This document shows positions 32,102 to 39,312 of a stretch of 43,126 nt of DNA, piece by piece (the stretch's first letter is position 1; each line of letters starts with the position of its first letter). Location of the stretch: positions 1-43,126 of the IMG/VR virus record IMGVR_UViG_3300042261_000100, one strand, 5' to 3'. This DNA comes from a virus. The position numbers were made by a program, and so were the translations under genes. The notes beneath the pieces are model-generated. The model did no database searches, was not told the origin of the DNA, and saw only the letters and a program-made list of their open reading frames with translations.

Positions 32102-34931
32102 TTAAGTCCTCCCCGAACTCACCTTCAAATATCAACACATGCACCGCTGGTGCGTTCACGCCTGTACCTCGCATGATGCGTAGCTTATCAACCCCTTTAT
32201 GCACAATGCCACCTTGAATCTTAGTAACCGCAGCATTGAACGGGATCTGCCTACGAACACAGTAATCTTTAAACGCACTGCGAACAATATACATGATGTT
32301 AGTGTCAGGCTCGTATCGACCAACAATCTTGATGTTCGGATTGAATATCGGTGCATTCGGTAGCTGTGTTCTTGCGTCTAGCTTACCATTGATTTGCAAG
32401 ATAGCGCCTTTATTATCACTCAAGAACTCACCCAAGATGCTCTTATAGTCTAGCGCTTCACCATCCACTTCAGTGCGCTTAGCTTGTGCAAGCTGGATTA
32501 GGTACTCAAACAATGCATCAATATCCCAGTCGATAATACCTAGGCTTTTTGCAATGTACCCACCAGTTAGCATAGCTGAGAAACCACAGACCCAAAACCG
32601 TTCCTTAGACTTGGTGCCTAGTAACTTGTTAACCTTTGATTTAACTTTCTTGAGTAACTCTTTGACGCCTTTAGGATCTTTGGTAATTGCCTTTAGGTAT
32701 ATCTCACCAGCGATACCATAGTTGTGTTCTAGTACAACCTTCAGACCTTGTGCATAATCAGGGTCTAACTGCTCAGCCTGCATAATCTCAATCTCAAATA
32801 ACCGCATGAGTTCAGGATCTGCATTAGCCTTACGTGATGTTAGTTTGTCTGACATAGACGCATTAGATGACATGATATTGAGTGATGCCCACCATGTTTG
32901 GTTAACGCGTTCTTTATTGGCACCTGATTCTAGACGGTTACGACCACGACCTTCAGAGAAGCTATATATCATTTCTGACGTTTCATCGGGGGTGATGTTA
33001 GTCATCTCATCCTGACATATAGGTAGGTTGTTCATTATTCCGAAGCGATGCGTTCTAGCAGCGATTGTGTCAGCTTTACGCAACATGAGGTAATTAGTAT
33101 TACCATACACCGAGTTAATGAAGTGCTGGATAAGCGTCTTACCAGTACCCGAGTCACCAGCGATTAGATTGATTGACAACCCATGCTCACCTGTAAACTT
33201 CATAAGCGGAGCACCGAAAGCTGCTAGGGCACCTAGCTGATGCTTCTCCCAACCCTTACGACCTAACACCTTCATGACAGATTTCCACTCGTCATAACTG
33301 CCTTTAGGTTCTAACCACTGGGCTAGGTTTATCGTTTGCGTTGATGGTGGGCTAGATCTAAGGGTAGTACCTGCAATCTCGCGACGTCCGCAGATAAACA
33401 CGGAGTCATTATCATGCCAACCAAACTGGGCTCTAGATTGCTCACGTTTCATACGTTGCTGTAGTTCAGCATTCGCAGCTAGGATGTAAGACATAATACC
33501 TTCCATTTTCTTCTTACCCGCAGTCACGCCATGATGCCCAAGGGCGTCACGTAATTTATCTGCGGAACCAATATACTTCAATGGGATGGCAAACTCTTGC
33601 AAACCATCCATAGGTAAAACTAGGTTGAATAAGACAATCTCGCCGTCGTTCGCGTCATTGATACGGCGCATCACAAATAGGTCGTGCTCATACACTAAAT
33701 CAACTACTGGGTTACCTGCTTCATCTTTATTGTTGCGGTAGATACCGCCAGTCACACCACGTTCATATGGAAACGGTAGCTTAGGAAATACAATCTTCTG
33801 CGGAGTGGCTACGATCGGTGCTTGGCTCTCTTGAGCACTCTCTTGTGGAGGTGCTGGAATCTCGACTTCATTGCTCTTAGCAAATACAGTATATGCGCCT
33901 AACTGAATAGGGCTAGTGATGTTACCTTTGTGTGGGCAGTTAGCACATGCTTCTGACCAGTTCTCTTCAAACGTGATACATTTATATGGACCTTTGGTCT
34001 CGGTTGCTTTACGTTCAGTTGCTTCTGCACTGTAATCAGGATGCTTAGATGAGATCTTATGAATGGCGACGTCACGGTCTTCACACACATTCGCAATAGA
34101 TAACACGGCACGCCAGCGTGGTTCTTCCAACGTAGCAGCATCAACGATGCCAACACGGATTTGATTACAGCCTTCGCCTTTTAAGCTCTTGCTTGCAATC
34201 GTAGAGAACTTGGCTGACTTGTTGCCCAATAAGGCTTTAGTCGTTTCATCTAACTCACGGCGTGGCGCATTTAAGAATGCAGCCATAGGATCAACACCAG
34301 CTTCCTTAGCAGCTTCGCGCAAAGGAGTTTCAAACTGGGTCAAGCTGATTGGTTCAGGGATGACTTCGCTTGCAAACTTAACTACTTCGTTACGTTTAAT
34401 GTTTGGTGTATTAGGCACGCGTAACACACGTGCTGCATCTGCTGGTACCGCAGGGTCAATATACAACTCCTTGGCGATACATAGCTTTTTGAACTGATTC
34501 GCGATAGGTTCCCAAGCGTCCTTACTAAGTGCTGTATCAAGCACCCAATAGATATGCCAGCCACCACCCGAATCAACCATAATAGGTTGAGGTAGTCCTG
34601 TGTCGTTAACAAATTTCTCAACAGCTACGTAGGCGTCAGCTTTAGTTAAGTAACCAACCTTCTTGTCAAACTTATCGGCGTCACCGCAGTCAATATCGAG
34701 ATAGAATGATTTGAGCTCTTGTGCGTTATCTTTTGTACGAGCTGAGCCATCCTTAAACGATGCTAATGCGAAATATGTATTGAGACCTTGTTTGACTGAT
34801 TGACCAATTAACCCTTTAGCTTCTTCTAGTGTTGTTGCGAACTTCTGAATGACTTTTTTATCTTTGATTCCAACTATGCAGTATGTGCCCCCTCTTGGCA
34901 CAACGGAATCGATAAAGTCCATTGCTTTCAT
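32058..34931 (-). CDS. Primase-helicase: primase-polymerase domain plus DUF927-like helicase
   Basis: A 957-residue protein with GGGGGA before the ATG. The N-terminal archaeo-eukaryotic primase-like domain has YLDIDCGD (D79, D81), SGGGWHIYW (H126) and YIDPAVPADAARVLRVP (D159). A small Cys cluster (C318, C329, C332) separates it from the helicase. The C-terminal ATPase has Walker A AGDSGTGKT (591-599) and Walker B-like ICQDEM (D641, E642), matching DUF927-type helicases. It would unwind DNA and prime replication for the family A polymerase. The last gene but one of the operon; a structured leader precedes it. Confidence 0.88.
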   Translation of the reverse strand: MKAMDFIDSVVPRGGTYCIVGIKDKKVIQKFATTLEEAKGLIGQSVKQGLNTYFALASFKDGSARTKDNAQELKSFYLDIDCGDADKFDKKVGYLTKADAYVAVEKFVNDTGLPQPIMVDSGGGWHIYWVLDTALSKDAWEPIANQFKKLCIAKELYIDPAVPADAARVLRVPNTPNIKRNEVVKFASEVIPEPISLTQFETPLREAAKEAGVDPMAAFLNAPRRELDETTKALLGNKSAKFSTIASKSLKGEGCNQIRVGIVDAATLEEPRWRAVLSIANVCEDRDVAIHKISSKHPDYSAEATERKATETKGPYKCITFEENWSEACANCPHKGNITSPIQLGAYTVFAKSNEVEIPAPPQESAQESQAPIVATPQKIVFPKLPFPYERGVTGGIYRNNKDEAGNPVVDLVYEHDLFVMRRINDANDGEIVLFNLVLPMDGLQEFAIPLKYIGSADKLRDALGHHGVTAGKKKMEGIMSYILAANAELQQRMKREQSRAQFGWHDNDSVFICGRREIAGTTLRSSPPSTQTINLAQWLEPKGSYDEWKSVMKVLGRKGWEKHQLGALAAFGAPLMKFTGEHGLSINLIAGDSGTGKTLIQHFINSVYGNTNYLMLRKADTIAARTHRFGIMNNLPICQDEMTNITPDETSEMIYSFSEGRGRNRLESGANKERVNQTWWASLNIMSSNASMSDKLTSRKANADPELMRLFEIEIMQAEQLDPDYAQGLKVVLEHNYGIAGEIYLKAITKDPKGVKELLKKVKSKVNKLLGTKSKERFWVCGFSAMLTGGYIAKSLGIIDWDIDALFEYLIQLAQAKRTEVDGEALDYKSILGEFLSDNKGAILQINGKLDARTQLPNAPIFNPNIKIVGRYEPDTNIMYIVRSAFKDYCVRRQIPFNAAVTKIQGGIVHKGVDKLRIMRGTGVNAPAVHVLIFEGEFGEDLNDAINTELSGTTDS

Positions 34932-34960
34932 GTAAATCCCCCAAAGTAGTGTGCAGAGAA

Positions 34961-35030
34961 AAGAGGTACTGGCAGAGGATGTTGGGGGGCAACACCCCTC
35001 TTCGTCACGTTAAACTAGCCAGTATCTCTT
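34961..35030 (-). promoter_or_regulatory. Nested stem-loop between SSB-like gene and primase-helicase
   Basis: AAGAGGTACTGGC (34961-34973) pairs with GCCAGTATCTCTT (35018-35030) in 13 bp with one G-T pair. Inside it, AGAGGATGTTG (34974-34984) pairs with CAACACCCCTCT (34990-35001) apart from a bulge. In the minus-strand RNA it lies between the SSB stop and the primase ribosome-binding site, and the outer stem is followed by CTTTTCTC. It may be an attenuator, a processing site or part of a replication origin. Confidence 0.65.
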
Positions 35031-35056
35031 ATCGTCAGAGAGTAGTAAGTTTGCTC

Positions 35057-36007
35057 TTACACGTCCCATTCGTCAAGAAGGTTAGAGATGTCCTGATTTA
35101 CTTCCGGAGTCTCTGCCTTTGCTGCACTTACTACCACAGGTTCAGGGATCGCCTGTTCTGCTTCTACTACTTGAGGTTCTTCTACAACAGGAGCTGGGGC
35201 AGGTGCTGCCTTAGCTTTAGCCTTCGGTGCTTCGATAGCTTTTGGCTCTTCAGCAGGTGTTGAGAATGGCTCTTCTTTCACGCCGTCTGTTTGTGACACA
35301 GTCATTGTGATTGCACGTTTAGCATCTTCTGATTCGCCTTTTGATTTGCATGTTTGGTACTCAGCTTCAGTCAATGGACGCGCAGCGCTAAATGTTAGTT
35401 TAGGTGTTGCTGATGCCGTATCAAAACGCATCTCTGTTACCACAGAACCGATAGGTAGTTTGTATTGTGCCAAGAAGCGAGCATACGCTTGCATAGGCAT
35501 CTTCTGACCTTGGTTAGCTTCACCGAAAATACTTGTTGCAGGTAATGACAACTGATACACGTCACCTGACATATCGCCTTCTAATACAACAGCAACACGT
35601 TGGCTATAACGGCATGCACGTGAGTCGCCTTGACCTGAACCTTTGATGTTCTGTGGGCATGACATACATGTCATAGCTTGTGGTTCTGTGATGCTTTCAT
35701 GTGGTTTAGCGCCATCAGGTGACCAGCATACTGGAGCCTTAGCATCTGCCTTCTCATCGTAAGTGCCTTCATAGTAAGTACGACCAACAACTGATGAAGC
35801 TACGATAACTACATTCATAGCACGGTCTTCATTGACCATCAATTCTTCGCCGTTCACCATCATGCGGAATACGCTGCCTTTGATAGAGATACGTTTACCA
35901 CCGCCACCACCATTACCAGCGAGGTTCTTGGTTGTTTCGTCTAGCTCAACATTTTGTAGGTATGAAGGTAAGCCAGCTTGATTGTTAAATAATGCAATGT
36001 TACTCAT
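35057..36007 (-). CDS. Single-stranded DNA-binding protein (gp2.5-like), putative
   Basis: A 316-residue protein with GGAGAG before ATG 36007, inside the end of the HTH gene. The N-terminal ~210 residues are beta-rich, with GSVFRMMVNGEELM and a Cys cluster (CMSCPQN...ACRYSQR, about residues 114-135) that could bind metal. A Pro/Ala/Glu-rich linker (about 240-300) leads to an acidic tail NLLDEWDV, the usual partner-docking end of SSB proteins. It protects single strands and would recruit replication enzymes. The family is inferred from layout and context, not from a catalytic motif. Confidence 0.75.
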   Translation of the reverse strand: MSNIALFNNQAGLPSYLQNVELDETTKNLAGNGGGGGKRISIKGSVFRMMVNGEELMVNEDRAMNVVIVASSVVGRTYYEGTYDEKADAKAPVCWSPDGAKPHESITEPQAMTCMSCPQNIKGSGQGDSRACRYSQRVAVVLEGDMSGDVYQLSLPATSIFGEANQGQKMPMQAYARFLAQYKLPIGSVVTEMRFDTASATPKLTFSAARPLTEAEYQTCKSKGESEDAKRAITMTVSQTDGVKEEPFSTPAEEPKAIEAPKAKAKAAPAPAPVVEEPQVVEAEQAIPEPVVVSAAKAETPEVNQDISNLLDEWDV

Positions 36008-36176
36008 TTGTCTCTCCTGTGATGTATTTAATCAATGTTTCTTTATGAATCCTGTATACACGCCCGACGCGCTTTGCAGGGATAACACCTGTTTCAATCA
36101 ATTTATATAGCAGCTTTTTATCAATGCGTAAGAACGCAGCTGCCTCTTGTGTAGTGAGGACTTCTTTGTCTTCCAT
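36000..36176 (-). CDS. Small excisionase/MerR-type helix-turn-helix protein
   Basis: A 58-residue protein read from ATG 36176 to TAA 36000, too short for most gene callers. VLTTQEAAAFLRIDKKLLYK, followed by LIETGVIPAKRVGRVYRIHK, is the winged-helix pattern of the excisionase family (helix_turn_helix_17). Such proteins bind DNA at att sites or operators. Its start overlaps the upstream stop (TAATG) and it overlaps the SSB start by 8 bases, so it is co-translated. No integrase gene is in the window, so a transcription regulator is as likely as an excisionase. Confidence 0.9.
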   Translation of the reverse strand: MEDKEVLTTQEAAAFLRIDKKLLYKLIETGVIPAKRVGRVYRIHKETLIKYITGETNE

Positions 36177-36580
36177 TACAACTCCTTTCGTGGCTTGTAG
36201 ATTTTAATATCGTATGAACGGTCACAGTTCATTGCTGGTGGTAAGTCGTCGGCGTGGTCTGCCAACCATTCCTTCATGTTCTTCTGTGCGATACGTTGCT
36301 CAAATAGATGAAGTGCCCCGTGTTCTTTGACGTACTCATTGAATGCACCAAAATCACTGCACCAATAGCGTTCTTTGACGTAACGGGAAATTGTACCATG
36401 CTTGGTCTTGATGCTTTCGGCACCTTGGTCTTTACACATGGCGAGTAGTTGCTGAGAAACCAGCTTCTGTTTTTCTTCGAGTGCAGCATCTTCTTCATCG
36501 AATGCTGACTTTAGTTCTGCACGTTTCGCCTTAATTTTCATGTAAACCTCGGCTAGACGATCTGCTGTAATCGCTGTCAT
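36176..36580 (-). CDS. Conserved replication-region protein of unknown function
   Basis: I use ATG 36580 (134 residues) with GGAGAG seven bases upstream, not the longer frame to 36637, which would run through the promoter. The first half is a charged coiled coil (VYMKIKAKRAELKSAFDEED, then LEEKQKLVSQQLLAMC); the second has KTKHGTISRYVKERYWCSDF and LPPAMNCDRSYDIKIYKPRK. I recall this family from aquatic phages beside SSB and polymerase genes. Its pattern suggests a host-nuclease inhibitor (Gam) or coiled-coil accessory role, but there is no proof. Confidence 0.8.
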   Translation of the reverse strand: MTAITADRLAEVYMKIKAKRAELKSAFDEEDAALEEKQKLVSQQLLAMCKDQGAESIKTKHGTISRYVKERYWCSDFGAFNEYVKEHGALHLFEQRIAQKNMKEWLADHADDLPPAMNCDRSYDIKIYKPRKEL

Positions 36581-36608
36581 TATGCTCTCCTTATAGTATG
36601 ACGTATGT

Positions 36609-36637
36609 ATATTAAATGTTATTAGCGTCGTTGTCAA
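36609..36637 (-). promoter_or_regulatory. Sigma70-type promoter inside the minus-strand operon
   Basis: On the minus strand TTGACA (36637-36632) is a perfect -35 box, followed after 17 bases by TAATAT (36614-36609), a fair -10 box. It is placed between the SNF2 stop (36653) and the start of the 134-residue gene (36580). It would drive that gene, the HTH, the SSB-like protein and the primase-helicase. AAGTAT occurs at 36636, 36646 and 36662, the first two 10 bases apart and covering the -35 box, a possible operator. Confidence 0.75.
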
Positions 36638-36652
36638 GTATCGTAAAGTATT

Positions 36653-38338
36653 TTAAGTCCTAAGTATATCCTCATATAAATGAATTAAGCTCTCGTGGCT
36701 ATCCACGCGTTTGTCTAGCATTGTGTACATCTTTTCTTCTGCTGCGCTACCCTGCAACATAAACACAGTTACCTTCGTATCCTGACCATTACGGTGGGCA
36801 CGGGCATTAGCCTGCAAGTACGTCTCAACTGATGAAGTTGGTCCGAACCATATGACTGAACTGGCGGCTGTAAGCGTAATACCGTGCGAAGCAGCTTGTG
36901 GCTGGATAACGATAACCTTAGTGTCAGGGTTCTCTTGGAAGTCCTTAATAATCTCACCACGTCTAGCAGGCGACACATCACCATGGATGAATGTAGTCTT
37001 AACACCCTTTGCTTCTAGGTGGTCTTTGATAAGCTCGATGGTGTGTCTGAATGGTGCGAACACAATAGACTTCTTAGGTGACTCCTCGATAATCTCGTCC
37101 ATCACGGCTAGGCGGTTGGATGCATCAAATCGTAGGACTTCTCCACTATCCGAATACACAGCACCACATGAGATCTGTAATAGCTTATTGAGTTTAGCTG
37201 CTGCGTTAACCGAACTGACTTCCTCACCTGCTGCTGACATCAGCATCTGTGCCTTCATGGTCTCGTAGTAATGCTTCTGTTGTGCAGTCATCTCGACGTC
37301 ACGTCTTACATACATAATCTCAGGTAAGTCTAAGCACTGCTCTTTAGTAAATCGGATAGCAGGTTGTAGTGCGTTAAACACAATATCCTTAGACCGTGGG
37401 CGTGGTACCCACTTATACATCGTAATCTTTTGCATCACGAGGTCACGCCATTGGGTAAAGTATTTAGGTACACGGTCAGGGCATACTAGCTTGGCTAAGC
37501 CGTACGCATCTTCAGGGGATTGTGCAGCAGGGGTGCCCGTCATCATCCATAGTCTTGCGTTCGTAGCAGTCAGCACCTTATTAAAAGCCTTCCAACGACG
37601 AGTGCTAGTTGTCTTTAGGTTGTTCGCTTCATCAACAATGATTAGGTCAAACCCACCAGCCATGATGTCATCAATAACCACCTCAATACCATCATAGTTA
37701 ATAATAACGAACTCGGCTTCTGACTTAACCACCTTTGACCGTTGCAGTTTCGTACCATGCGCGATACCTACCTTACGATGCATCACTGACCTGAACAGGT
37801 CTTCCTTCCAAGCAGCATGCATAATTGAGATAGGGCACACGACAAGCACACGATGGACTAAGCCACGCTTCATAAGGTAGTCAGCAGCCCACGCTGCTGA
37901 ACAGGTCTTGCCTGTACCTTGTTCTGATAGTAAGAAGCATTTGTCGTGGGTAGCTAGGAATTCAGCTGTGGTGCGCTGATGAGACATCGGCTTGTAAATG
38001 CCAGTCCAATCATATTTATGTAAGGGGGCAGGGGGTGCCTTCTTGAAACCCAGTCTGTGCAAGGTTCGCACTTCGTCGTTTCCCCAATATACAAGCACCT
38101 CATCGATGTCTGAATTGGGGAGACGACCTAAGATTTTACTGCGAGGGATTTCCTCTAGTATTTTATCCGCTAGTCTAGTTCTTATTTTTAGTGCGCGATT
38201 TTCTACGATGTCCATTATCTGACTGATTTTCACTTGGATTTCTGAGTCGGAGGTTGCCTCTTGCTGAACTTCCTCCAGCACGTAGGGGTTTGACATGGTC
38301 GATGTCTTTCCCTGTGCGATCGATGCCGCGTTTATCAT
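36653..38338 (-). CDS. SNF2-type DNA helicase
   Basis: A 561-residue superfamily 2 ATPase. ATG 38338 is preceded by AGGAGAG five bases upstream, supporting the full length; M15 at 38296 is an alternative with a weaker site. Motifs: Walker A SEQGTGKT (138-145), motif II VDEAN (235-239), motif III MMTGTP (265-270), and motif VI QANARAHRNGQ in the last 60 residues. It may remodel protein-DNA complexes or unwind DNA at forks, as UvsW-like proteins do. The first ~55 residues are encoded in a 164-base overlap with the HNH gene. Phages with family A polymerases often carry such helicases. Confidence 0.9.
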   Translation of the reverse strand: MINAASIAQGKTSTMSNPYVLEEVQQEATSDSEIQVKISQIMDIVENRALKIRTRLADKILEEIPRSKILGRLPNSDIDEVLVYWGNDEVRTLHRLGFKKAPPAPLHKYDWTGIYKPMSHQRTTAEFLATHDKCFLLSEQGTGKTCSAAWAADYLMKRGLVHRVLVVCPISIMHAAWKEDLFRSVMHRKVGIAHGTKLQRSKVVKSEAEFVIINYDGIEVVIDDIMAGGFDLIIVDEANNLKTTSTRRWKAFNKVLTATNARLWMMTGTPAAQSPEDAYGLAKLVCPDRVPKYFTQWRDLVMQKITMYKWVPRPRSKDIVFNALQPAIRFTKEQCLDLPEIMYVRRDVEMTAQQKHYYETMKAQMLMSAAGEEVSSVNAAAKLNKLLQISCGAVYSDSGEVLRFDASNRLAVMDEIIEESPKKSIVFAPFRHTIELIKDHLEAKGVKTTFIHGDVSPARRGEIIKDFQENPDTKVIVIQPQAASHGITLTAASSVIWFGPTSSVETYLQANARAHRNGQDTKVTVFMLQGSAAEEKMYTMLDKRVDSHESLIHLYEDILRT

Positions 38339-38450
38339 AATCTCTCCTAGCCTTTTGGCGTTCTAATTGATCCTTAGTCTCGCCTCTAGCTTTTTGTTTT
38401 TGGTATTCATGTTTCCACACTGATGGTGGGGTTGGTTTCTTTCTTGGCAT
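38175..38450 (-). CDS. Small HNH endonuclease
   Basis: A 91-residue basic protein with GGAGATAGCC before its ATG. RRDYDKRGIDRTGKDIDHVK, then GGSSARGNLRLRNPSENQSD, is an HNH pattern: D51-H52, N66 and N75 are the likely active-site positions. The N-terminal 45 residues are Lys/Arg/Gln-rich. It could nick DNA during recombination or packaging. Its last 164 bases are shared with the SNF2 gene in a different frame. The conserved core lies partly in the overlap, so both frames appear to be under constraint. Confidence 0.8.
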   Translation of the reverse strand: MPRKKPTPPSVWKHEYQKQKARGETKDQLERQKARRDYDKRGIDRTGKDIDHVKPLRAGGSSARGNLRLRNPSENQSDNGHRRKSRTKNKN

Positions 38451-38452
38451 GG

Positions 38453-39106
38453 CTATCTCCTCTTGGGCTTCCAGTACTCACATGATTTATGCGGACACCA
38501 GCTACACAGTCCTGATGGGTTAGGATTCCATGTTTCCGTCTCCGCGCATGCCATAATGATAGCGCGTTTTGATTGCCATTGCTTTAATATTGCAGTGAAC
38601 TGGTCACGGGTATATTCCCGTTTAACCAATACGTTATGCAGTAAGAATAAGAGTGCGCCTGATACTTTTAAAACAGCTGGGAACTTAGCAAAGACCATAG
38701 CAGCCATAAGCTCAAGTTGAGCTGGATCAGGATACTTAGCACTACCAGTTTTATAGTCAATGACACGGGCTTTATCTCCATCAACGATTACTAAGTCAGC
38801 GATACCACGATACATGCGCTCGTCAGAGTCGAACGGCACAGCTTGCCCGTCCTTATTGATTGCCATCTCAAGCTCACAGTACTTGTCGCCAGGGTATGCG
38901 TTTAACTTATCCAGTATAGGTTTGAAGCGCACGTGACCACCGAGAGGCTTACCGTCACGGATATACTCCTCACATGCGGTGTGAACCTCTTTACCATACA
39001 GGGTGGCGTCAGTATCCTCGTGCGGATATGCTTTTAAGATATTTACTTGATAGTACTTCCGAGGGCACGACTCAAAGGTCTTAACCGCACTAAAGGATAA
39101 TTGCAT
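38453..39106 (-). CDS. RecB/Cas4-like PD-(D/E)XK nuclease with predicted Fe-S cluster
   Basis: A 217-residue nuclease. GKEVHTACEEY gives H42, RGIADLVIVDGDKARVIDYK gives D104, D117 and K119, which together form the usual RecB-family active site. C14 in ESCPRKYY and C201, C204 and C209 in LCSWCPHKSCEYW are placed as in Cas4 and AddB Fe-S domains. Length fits Cas4-like exonucleases. It may process DNA ends for replication or recombination. No CRISPR array or Cas1 is present, so a CRISPR role is unlikely. A good GGAAGG site precedes the ATG. Confidence 0.9.
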   Translation of the reverse strand: MQLSFSAVKTFESCPRKYYQVNILKAYPHEDTDATLYGKEVHTACEEYIRDGKPLGGHVRFKPILDKLNAYPGDKYCELEMAINKDGQAVPFDSDERMYRGIADLVIVDGDKARVIDYKTGSAKYPDPAQLELMAAMVFAKFPAVLKVSGALLFLLHNVLVKREYTRDQFTAILKQWQSKRAIIMACAETETWNPNPSGLCSWCPHKSCEYWKPKRR

Positions 39107-39312
39107 TACGTACCTTCCATTAAGATTTTTTTGGCTTGTAGTGCCTCGAAGGTGGTGTTTAATGACCCTGATAGGTACGTATGGTACCCATACTCGAATA
39201 TTACATTCATTATTTCTTGAACTGTTATGTTCGGATAGGTAAACATATCCCCTCGAATTTGATCGGTAAGTCTTCTGTCGTCTTCTCCAGTAACTTCACA
39301 TACATATCGCAT
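39106..39312 (-). CDS. Small unknown protein between nuclease and polymerase genes
   Basis: A 68-residue protein starting MRYVCEVTGEDDRRLTDQIR with GGAGATG upstream. It overlaps both neighbours by one base (TAATG and ATG at the stop). The sequence holds EIMNVIFEYGYHTYLSGSLN and a Lys-containing helix at the end. No family is recognised. Its tight placement between the polymerase and the RecB-like nuclease suggests that it is translated with them; a small accessory subunit is possible. Confidence 0.7.
   Translation of the reverse strand: MRYVCEVTGEDDRRLTDQIRGDMFTYPNITVQEIMNVIFEYGYHTYLSGSLNTTFEALQAKKILMEGT

Noticed and set aside
34922-35263. 113-residue + strand frame, Cys/Tyr/Phe-rich
   Set aside because: It is antisense to the SSB C-terminus and the stem-loop region; its composition reflects the reverse of the Glu/Ala-rich linker and it has no start signal.
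38453-39106. CRISPR-associated Cas4
   Set aside because: The nuclease is Cas4-like, but there is no repeat-spacer array, Cas1 or Cas2; phage RecB-like nucleases of this type are common in replication modules.
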